NCBI GenBank assembly: GCA_016297675.1
Contig: JAEDGE010000062.1
Location: 1 to 11,198, forward strand
DNA: 11,198 nt
Direction of reading: 5' to 3'
DNA from: Oscillospiraceae bacterium
Lineage (GTDB): Bacteria; Bacillota; Clostridia; Oscillospirales; Ruminococcaceae
Shown: positions 6,332 to 11,198 of the stretch, one piece after another
Layout of the letters: the number at the start of each line of letters is the position of its first letter
How positions within the stretch are numbered: position 1 is the stretch's first letter
The notes under the pieces: generated by a model
Seen by the model: the letters and a program-made list of their open reading frames with translations, nothing else
What the model was told of the DNA's origin: nothing
The model's database searches: none
Position numbers and translations under genes: made by a program

Positions 6332-6577
6332 TCAATCGTTCAGATACGATTTTACCAATGCCTGCAAAAGTTCATCCCGATCAATCCGGCGAATCAAACT
6401 ACGTGCATTGTTATAGGTGGTTATGTAGGTCGGATCCTCTGACAGAATATAACCTACAATCTGGTTTACCGGATTGTAACCCTTTTGCACCAACGCATCA
6501 TAGATGATGGTGAGATTTTTTTTCATTTCAATTTCCTTTTCGTCATTGACAGAAAATGTCATGGTCTTATCATACAT
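6332..6577 (-). CDS. ireB: IreB-family regulatory phosphoprotein (UPF0297)
   Basis: The 81-residue protein matches the small cytosolic IreB family over its length, notably YDALVQKGYNPVNQIVGYIL (26-45) and the closing RDELLQALVKSYL segment. In Enterococcus faecalis, IreB is phosphorylated on N-terminal threonines by the PASTA kinase IreK and helps control cephalosporin resistance and envelope homeostasis. Here Thr5 and Thr7 sit in the matching segment and are candidate sites. The start is ATG 6575-6577, 7 nt from AAGGAGGGG (6585-6593). It has its own promoter (6608-6636). The usual downstream partner ruvX/yqgF is absent; a terminator follows instead. An out-of-frame ATG overlaps the stop codon (TGATG), but the frame it opens is doubtful. 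Confidence 0.95.
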   Translation of the reverse strand: MYDKTMTFSVNDEKEIEMKKNLTIIYDALVQKGYNPVNQIVGYILSEDPTYITTYNNARSLIRRIDRDELLQALVKSYLND

Positions 6578-6607
6578 AACTGATCCCCTCCTTATGGTGA
6601 TTCTTAT

Positions 6608-6636
6608 ATTATACCGGAATCTGCGGCATTTTACAA
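6608..6636 (-). promoter_or_regulatory. Sigma-A promoter of ireB
   Basis: On the minus strand, TTGTAA (6636-6631), a 17-nt spacer and a perfect TATAAT (6613-6608). The stretch from 6637 to 6767 is AT-rich; I see no gene or other signal in it. Confidence 0.85.
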
Positions 6637-6767
6637 GGGCTTTCTTAAATTTTTCTGTTTTGTATCGTTTACAACATTCTTTTTTGTATAATCTGCTGAA
6701 ATTTTCGCTTATTTTCTATTTTTTCCGTAGGAATACTTAAAATATGGAAGTCGCAATGAAAATATGT

Positions 6768-6790
6768 ACTCCCCTTTTGCAAAGGGGAGT
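6768..6790. terminator. Palindromic hairpin downstream of the DUF1540 gene, probable terminator
   Basis: ACTCCCCTTT (6768-6777) and AAAGGGGAGT (6781-6790) form a perfect 10-bp stem with a TGC loop. The T tracts on both sides are weak (CTGTTTTC on +, ACATATTTTC on -). It most likely ends the small DUF1540 transcript. Confidence 0.6.
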
Positions 6791-6831
6791 CTGTTTTCTC
6801 CTGCAAAAAAGAAACAGAATCGATGCCGCTC

Positions 6832-7011
6832 TTATTCGCAGCAGTTACTCCGCTTTACAAAGGAGAAGCAGTCTGTACATTCCGGAACGGTCGGGTTCTG
6901 CTCATGTGTGCCGACTGTAATACAGTTCAGGCTGCAATAGTTTTCTGTACCCATATTGTGCTTGCACTGGGTAACGGAACAACGGATGTGATCATTTTTC
7001 TTCATTTCCAT
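6832..7011 (-). CDS. Small Cys-rich DUF1540-family protein
   Basis: The 59-residue protein has eight cysteines: 11, 16, 26, 30, 45, 48, 57 and 58. The pattern IRCSVTQCKHN...CSLNCITVG...ECTDCFSF is that of DUF1540, a tiny domain common in Clostridia and probably metal-binding; its biological role is not established. The start is ATG 7009-7011, 9 nt from GAGG (7021-7024). A GTG at 7026 in frame lies within that ribosome binding site and is not preferred. The gene stands alone, with a promoter and a leader hairpin (7039-7056) upstream and a hairpin downstream. No signal peptide is seen. Confidence 0.9.
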   Translation of the reverse strand: MEMKKNDHIRCSVTQCKHNMGTENYCSLNCITVGTHEQNPTVPECTDCFSFVKRSNCCE

Positions 7012-7038
7012 GATGCATTTCCTCACTTTTCATTGTAT

Positions 7039-7056
7039 TTGTTCCAAAGGGAACAA
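7039..7056. promoter_or_regulatory. Hairpin in the leader of the DUF1540 gene
   Basis: TTGTTCC and GGAACAA form a perfect 7-bp stem with a 4-nt loop, located between the -10 box and the ribosome binding site. It may be an operator dyad or an RNA stability element. Confidence 0.45.
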
Positions 7057-7060
7057 GGCT

Positions 7061-7109
7061 ATTATAACCGGTAGAAAAGCAGTTATACATTCATTATCGT
7101 TTTTTACAA
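7061..7109 (-). promoter_or_regulatory. Promoter region of the DUF1540 gene
   Basis: On the minus strand a perfect TATAAT (7066-7061) has only a weak -35 (TGTATA at 17 nt). An alternative set a little upstream is TTGTAA (7109-7104), a 16-nt spacer and TATAAC (7087-7082). One or both may be used. Confidence 0.55.
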
Positions 7110-7189
7110 CAGGTTCTGCAAAATCATTCTACTATTATAAATTTTGTTTTTATTTTTCATATGTATATTTTTGAAAGGCAGGATGTTGC

Positions 7190-7218
7190 TTGACTTTTTA
7201 AAAAAAGCATGATATAAT
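7190..7218 (+). promoter_or_regulatory. Sigma-A promoter of the large surface-protein gene
   Basis: TTGACT (7190-7195), a 17-nt spacer and a perfect TATAAT (7213-7218), 54 nt before the start codon. It is close to consensus, so strong expression is expected. Confidence 0.88.
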
Positions 7219-7271
7219 GAAAACGGACGCTTTACAGTTTATCAATTTTTTTGTATGAAAGGAAAATCATT

Positions 7272-9515
7272 ATGGACGATTTCACAAACGGCACAACCTC
7301 GCAGGATCAAACCGGTTTTGCACCGCCACAGCCAGAAACAACCAACTCCTTCCAGCAACCGAATTTCAGCAATTTCGACATGCAGAACGGTCAAATCACG
7401 GGTGCACAGCCGAAAAAGAAGATGAAAGGCTGGAAAGTGGCTGTTATTTCTGTGGTCAGTGCTGTTGTGGTACTGGGTGCAGCCAGCGGCATTGCCTATG
7501 CTGCCAGCGATACCGTAAAAAACTTCGTGAAAATGAATATGGGCAGCGAAGACAACTATTATGAATGGGTCATCGAAAAAAATTCTAAGGACTGGGGGCG
7601 CAGTGCTTCCGAAAATTATGAAAAACGCATTGCTCTCTCCAAAAAAGAGCCACAGTCTGATATTTCTATGAACATTACCCTCACGCAGGAAGCACAGGAT
7701 CTGCTGGTACAGGAACTCTTCCCGAATTCCACCGAAACCATCCAGCTCTCTTCTGCTGCCATTTCTTGCAGCGGCAAAGTAGAATCGGAAAAACTGGGCG
7801 GCAAATTGACGGTTACCCTCAATGATACACAGGTATTGGAAGGCAATGCCGTGATGGATGCCAACAATCTGTATGTGCAGATTCCGACCCTCTCTGACCA
7901 GTACCTTTCCATGTCCCTTGAAGATGCCATCTCCGAAGCAAAATCGGAACTGTCATCCGACACACCGTTTGATGTTTCCTCTTTCTTTGTGACACCGGAT
8001 GTGCTGGAAGAACGCCTTTCTCCGTCTGATTTGAACGGTCTGTTCCAGCGGTATGGGGAAGTGCTGGCAGACAGCGATGCAAACATTGCCATCTTAAAGG
8101 AACAGGAACTGTCCATTGAGGATACCAACTTCTCCTATACGGCTCTGGAAGCCACCTATGCCGGCGATCACTTGCAGGATCTTGCTGAAGAATTGTTGGA
8201 AGAATTACAGGAAGATCAGACCATTACACACTATTTGACCGCATCTGGTCTGATGACAGAAGACGACTATAAGCATGCGTTGCAGAGTGCATTGGATGAT
8301 ATTCGCAGCAATCCGGCTTCTCAAGAGGACGGCATCACGGTAACATTCTATGTTGACCCAACCGGCACGATTCGTGGATGCAGTATGGCAGATTCCAATG
8401 AGCTGGAAGACAAGGTTCTGGATTGCTATGTCGGCAAGGACAACGACCAGATTGGCATTTATTTCAACATGGATGAGGAACTGGTTGTCAGTGGTACACT
8501 GACCGAAGGTTCTAAAGAGGTTTACAGCGGTACGATTACGGCAACCGCAAACGAAGAAGAAATCAAGCTGGATCTGGCAGATTTCAAGGTCGTAGGCGAA
8601 GAACACAGTTACTGCACTGGCAACATAACGGTTTCTATTCCGGATCAGACAGATGCTTTCACCATTCAGCTGGATTCTGACGGCAGCTCCCAGACGATCT
8701 CCGCAGATATTGCAGTAGAGGGTGCGAATTATGCGACCATTGCCTGCACCATCGGCTCTTCAAGCGGCGATGATATGACACTGACCATTCCGGAAAGTGC
8801 ATTGGATATGACCAGCGACAGCGATATGGAAACCTATGTCGGTGATGGTACACAAATGGAAACCTTCTTGAAAAATGTGGGCACCGCCCTCGGAATCTCG
8901 GATGTAGACCGTTTTGTAGACGAAATCACAGGCAGTCCTTATATTGAAGATGACATGGATCTGATAGAACCAGACGATAGCATTGTACCGGACGATACAG
9001 AACCCCTGCCGGATACCGAAACCGAACCGGTGCCAACGGAAAACAACAGCGAACAAGAATTTGAAGCTGACCTCTCCGCAGCAGCGATTACTTACAATGG
9101 CGGCAAGCTGTTCCGATTCTATGACAACAACAAAGATTTAATTGGACTGGTAGACACTTCTATGAATCCAACCATTGATGCTGAGGATTATAACTGGTAT
9201 TATAATGCTGATGATACCGTAGAAATCGGTCTGGAAAACACAACAACACAGACCGCAAATGCAGCAGATTGCAGTATTTTTGAAATTCTGATAGAGCAAG
9301 GTGCTCCGACGGATATCAAAATCGGCATTGTTGGCATTGGCAGCACGGTTGCAGATCTGGAAAAACAGTTCGGCATTGACATTGCAGACGGAGCAGAAAC
9401 ACAGCCGATTTACATTGTTTCCATTTATGACACAGCAACAAATGGACAGATTGCTTATTCCTTCTACTTGGAAAATGGCACCATCACAGCACTGGATTTA
9501 GTATCTTACGCTTAA
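7272..9515 (+). CDS. Large membrane-anchored extracellular protein of unknown function
   Basis: I do not recognise this 747-residue protein with confidence. The cytoplasmic N-terminus (about 1-50) is rich in Gln, Asn, Thr and Pro and ends in PKKKMKGWK. A single membrane helix follows (about 55-78), so the basic patch should face inward and the rest outward. The outer part has a beta-rich region (about 110-560) with alternating hydrophobic strands, an acidic Pro/Glu/Asp/Thr linker (about 560-600), and a C-terminal domain (about 601-747). The C-terminal domain contains GIGSTVADLEKQFG (688-701), reminiscent of SmpA/BLIP-like folds. Similar clostridial proteins carry DUF numbers (possibly DUF6583), but I cannot verify this. 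Start ATG 7272 has GAAAGGAAA upstream; an in-frame TTG at 7251 is less likely. It is a single-gene unit with a strong promoter and terminator. No enzyme motif, LPXTG or lipobox is seen. Confidence 0.85.
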   Translation: MDDFTNGTTSQDQTGFAPPQPETTNSFQQPNFSNFDMQNGQITGAQPKKKMKGWKVAVISVVSAVVVLGAASGIAYAASDTVKNFVKMNMGSEDNYYEWVIEKNSKDWGRSASENYEKRIALSKKEPQSDISMNITLTQEAQDLLVQELFPNSTETIQLSSAAISCSGKVESEKLGGKLTVTLNDTQVLEGNAVMDANNLYVQIPTLSDQYLSMSLEDAISEAKSELSSDTPFDVSSFFVTPDVLEERLSPSDLNGLFQRYGEVLADSDANIAILKEQELSIEDTNFSYTALEATYAGDHLQDLAEELLEELQEDQTITHYLTASGLMTEDDYKHALQSALDDIRSNPASQEDGITVTFYVDPTGTIRGCSMADSNELEDKVLDCYVGKDNDQIGIYFNMDEELVVSGTLTEGSKEVYSGTITATANEEEIKLDLADFKVVGEEHSYCTGNITVSIPDQTDAFTIQLDSDGSSQTISADIAVEGANYATIACTIGSSSGDDMTLTIPESALDMTSDSDMETYVGDGTQMETFLKNVGTALGISDVDRFVDEITGSPYIEDDMDLIEPDDSIVPDDTEPLPDTETEPVPTENNSEQEFEADLSAAAITYNGGKLFRFYDNNKDLIGLVDTSMNPTIDAEDYNWYYNADDTVEIGLENTTTQTANAADCSIFEILIEQGAPTDIKIGIVGIGSTVADLEKQFGIDIADGAETQPIYIVSIYDTATNGQIAYSFYLENGTITALDLVSYA

Positions 9516-9534
9516 AAACGAAGATTCCTCTCCA

Positions 9535-9577
9535 CAAAAAATGCACCGCATAGAGTTTTATGCGGTGCATTTTTTTA
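9535..9577. terminator. Bidirectional intrinsic terminator
   Basis: A perfect 12-bp stem, ATGCACCGCATA (9541-9552) with TATGCGGTGCAT (9559-9570), has the loop GAGTTT. It is flanked by six A and seven bases ending in T/A runs, so it works on both strands. Its T run overlaps the stop codon of the converging coiled-coil gene (9575-9577). Confidence 0.93.
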
Positions 9578-10084
9578 AGATGGATTTTCTTCTGTCGGCG
9601 TAACGGATTCTTCAAAATCCTCTGTCACTTCTATCTGTTCTTCTTGCACAGTCTCTGCTGTCTCCGACATTTCCTCTTCCAGTTCTGTTTTCCCCTGTAA
9701 CAACAAGCGGTCTATGGCATTACTATTCAGTTGTGTCGAGAGTCGCAAACGGTTAATCTCTGCCTGCATCTTATCCATTTGAGCAGCAACCCGTCCAAAA
9801 ATTTCCCGATTCCGATTCTCCTCCTGCCGCAGACGATCCTTCTGCCGCTTCGTAATCTGTGACAATTCTTCTGTCTGCTGCAATAGGGTTCGCACTTCAG
9901 CCCGAAGTTGCAGGTTTTCCGATTCTAACTCCCGAATCCGTCGGTCTGCACTTTGATTAAATGCATTTTGCCTCACCCCAAAATTGTGCAGCGGTTTCGA
10001 CCAGTTTTTAATTGCCTGCTGCTCCCATACCTCTTCCATATATGTGTCTGCCATAACCCGTTTTCGCTCCGTTTTTTCCTCCAT
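9575..10084 (-). CDS. Coiled-coil protein of unknown function, linked to rmd
   Basis: The 169-residue protein has no signal peptide or membrane segment and is predicted cytosolic. After a polar N-terminus with several aromatic residues (about 15-37), residues 45-128 form a long heptad-type, charged helix, probably a coiled coil. The last 40 residues are acidic and rich in Glu and Thr. I recognise no family. The start is ATG 10082-10084 with AAAAAGGGG (10101-10093) overlapping the end of rmd; only 15 nt separate the two genes, so they are almost certainly co-transcribed. This places it next to nucleotide-sugar synthesis, and it could be a scaffold or length-control protein for a surface-polysaccharide machinery, but that is a guess from context. 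Confidence 0.85.
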   Translation of the reverse strand: MEEKTERKRVMADTYMEEVWEQQAIKNWSKPLHNFGVRQNAFNQSADRRIRELESENLQLRAEVRTLLQQTEELSQITKRQKDRLRQEENRNREIFGRVAAQMDKMQAEINRLRLSTQLNSNAIDRLLLQGKTELEEEMSETAETVQEEQIEVTEDFEESVTPTEENPS

Positions 10085-10099
10085 AATAGAAACCCCTTT

Positions 10100-11062
10100 T
10101 TATTCGACGTGATTTTTCAGCCGAATCTGCCAGTCTGTCAACGTGTCTGCAATGGTGCGTTCCAGCGGAATTTCCGGCTTCCAGTCAATCGTATGCTGCA
10201 GCTTTGAAATATCCGCAGCAATACTCGGATAGTCCACCGGACGAAACTTCTGCGGATCATGCTGCACAGAAATCGAAAGTCCGCTCTGCCGAATGATTTC
10301 TTCCAAGAGTGCCTGTATGGAAATCGCTACACCCGAACCAATATTATAAACCTCTCCCGGTATGCCATGCTGAATCAACATGCCATAGGCACGCACAACA
10401 TCCCGCACATCTGTAAAGTCTCTGAATGCAGTCAAATTTCCTACCCGCACAATTGGCTCTTTCCCATTCATAATCTCTGCAACCTGCTTACAAAAATCCG
10501 ATACCACAAAGCCCGGCATTTGCCCCGGTCCGATGTGATTAAAGGGTCTTGCCAACACAATGTGCATCCGGTAAGCGTGTGCATACAACTGTCCCAACAT
10601 GGTCTGTGCGGCCTTCGTCATCGCATAGGGATTGCCCGGGCATGGAACGGTTGTTTCCGATACCACACGAATGCCATCCGGCAGTCTGCCGTATTCCTCT
10701 CCAGAGCCCACAAGCAAGATTTTGGGATCATAGATATCAATCGAACGAATCGCATCCAACAAGTTTGCACAACCTTTGATATTGACATCTATGGTCGCCT
10801 GCGGCGATTTCCACGAAACTGCCACGGAACTCTGTGCTGCCAGATGAAAGATATAATGCGGTCGCTCCTGCTCCAAAAGTGCCTGAATCTGTCCCTTTTC
10901 CAAAATATTCAGCGGTGCAAACCGCCCAAGATTGCTGCGTGTAATCGTTTCCTGTTCCTCTGGCAGTCCAGTAATCACAATCTCCCAGCCATATGTATTG
11001 GCAAGATGAATGGCAAGATGTTTTCCAACAAAACCTGCTCCACCAATCAACATTGCTTTCAT
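10100..11062 (-). CDS. Rmd-like NAD(P)-dependent NDP-sugar epimerase/reductase (SDR family)
   Basis: The 320-residue protein is an extended short-chain dehydrogenase. It has the nucleotide-binding GGAGFVG (7-13), a catalytic Ser120 in LLVGSGEEYG, and Tyr146-x3-Lys150 (YAMTK). The segment RPFNHIGPGQ (172-181) is typical of GDP-4-keto-6-deoxymannose reductase (Rmd) and GDP-mannose 4,6-dehydratase relatives. Rmd makes GDP-D-rhamnose for surface polysaccharides, but the exact sugar cannot be fixed from sequence. The start is ATG 11060-11062, 7 nt from AAAGGGG; it precedes the NAD-binding strand directly as in the family. The frame stays open upstream to 11194 through the repeat, and that extension is not believed. 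A coiled-coil gene follows after 15 nt. Confidence 0.9.
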   Translation of the reverse strand: MKAMLIGGAGFVGKHLAIHLANTYGWEIVITGLPEEQETITRSNLGRFAPLNILEKGQIQALLEQERPHYIFHLAAQSSVAVSWKSPQATIDVNIKGCANLLDAIRSIDIYDPKILLVGSGEEYGRLPDGIRVVSETTVPCPGNPYAMTKAAQTMLGQLYAHAYRMHIVLARPFNHIGPGQMPGFVVSDFCKQVAEIMNGKEPIVRVGNLTAFRDFTDVRDVVRAYGMLIQHGIPGEVYNIGSGVAISIQALLEEIIRQSGLSISVQHDPQKFRPVDYPSIAADISKLQHTIDWKPEIPLERTIADTLTDWQIRLKNHVE

Positions 11063-11091
11063 AATCATTCCCCTTTCTTTGACCTGTGCGT

Positions 11092-11198
11092 TTATACTAG
11101 GCTCTATTGCAAAATCTACAATTTTGCAATACCGGCAATGCATTGCCGGTGGTGGCTTTGCCACCAAGAGCCGCCGTTCATACTGTCCTCGCAAAGCC
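11092..11198 (-). repeat. Right copy of the structured repeat, inverted relative to 1-55
   Basis: Bases 11092-11146 are the exact reverse complement of 1-55. Bases 11147-11198 probably continue the same element but cannot be compared inside the window. Three dyads lie in a row: an 11-bp hairpin (11105-11131), a perfect 20-bp palindrome ACCGGCAATGCATTGCCGGT (11131-11150), and TGGTGGC-TTT-GCCACCA (11150-11166). GGCTTTGC (11154-11161) is also repeated inverted at 11191-11198. The boundary on the rmd side is sharp, about 30 nt before its start codon. No transposase is present. Confidence 0.85.
11094..11121 (-). promoter_or_regulatory. Possible repeat-borne promoter reading into rmd
   Basis: On the minus strand, TTGTAG (11121-11116), a 16-nt spacer and TAGTAT (11099-11094), identical to the left copy; an alternative -10 is TATAAA at the junction. 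No other promoter is visible between the repeat and the gene. The rmd transcript may also come from upstream of the window. Confidence 0.3.

Noticed and set aside
6030..6332. 100-codon minus-strand frame starting at the ireB stop codon
   Set aside because: It contains a perfect rho-independent terminator in its middle, overlaps the start of the deacetylase in another frame, and resembles no family. It is kept only as a low-interest finding.
7012..7189. Possible small RNA in the AT-rich divergent region
   Set aside because: Only promoter boxes and one leader hairpin can be defined; there is no complete promoter-to-terminator unit of its own.
7616..8128. 170-codon minus-strand frame opposite the large surface protein
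   Set aside because: It is a Ser-rich reverse shadow with no start signals; the + strand gene has a promoter, a ribosome binding site, a membrane helix and a terminator.
11063..11194. N-terminal extension of the rmd frame through the repeat
   Set aside because: The extra residues precede the NAD-binding strand, come from the repeat element and lack a ribosome binding site; ATG 11060-11062 has one at 7 nt.
1..11198. Composite transposon bounded by the two inverted repeats
   Set aside because: There is no transposase or cargo-type gene, the interior holds core genes such as rny and tadA, and the repeats look like separate intergenic insertions.

Overview
The window looks like chromosomal DNA of a low-to-moderate G+C Firmicute, most likely a Ruminococcus-type member of the Clostridia/Oscillospirales. 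This is inferred from strong AGGAGG-type ribosome binding sites, consensus sigma-A promoters, U-tailed hairpin terminators, and the gene set: RNase Y, IreB, a DUF1540 protein, a PdaA-like deacetylase and small 2[4Fe-4S] ferredoxins. No species can be assigned. I see no rRNA, tRNA, CRISPR array, phage or transposase gene.

Layout, left to right. (1) A 55-bp repeat (1-55) lies upstream of rny (RNase Y, + strand). (2) A block on the minus strand follows: a small lipoprotein, an 8-cysteine ferredoxin, and an ArsR/SmtB-type repressor with a complete alpha-5 zinc-site motif and an operator-like palindrome over its own -10 box. (3) On the + strand is a two-gene unit: a membrane protein related to CPBP (CAAX-type) proteases but lacking most catalytic residues, then tadA, which makes inosine at the wobble position of tRNA. 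(4) On the minus strand are a PdaA-like polysaccharide deacetylase, the IreB regulatory phosphoprotein and a tiny Cys-rich DUF1540 protein. (5) A 747-residue membrane-anchored, mostly extracellular protein of unknown function sits on the + strand. (6) On the minus strand is a two-gene unit: an Rmd-like NDP-sugar reductase and a coiled-coil protein. Just upstream of rmd is the second copy of the edge repeat, inverted.

Most genes have their own promoter and terminator, so this is a string of short housekeeping and envelope transcription units rather than one large operon. Cell-envelope functions recur (PdaA-like enzyme, IreB as a target of a PASTA kinase, Rmd-type sugar synthesis, two surface proteins), but nothing in the sequence proves they work together. 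RNase Y and TadA are core RNA-metabolism genes.

The least explained parts are the inverted pair of structured repeats at the two edges, each reading into the neighbouring gene, the degenerate CPBP protein, the large surface protein and the coiled-coil partner of rmd. I do not see a clear new defence or mobile system.
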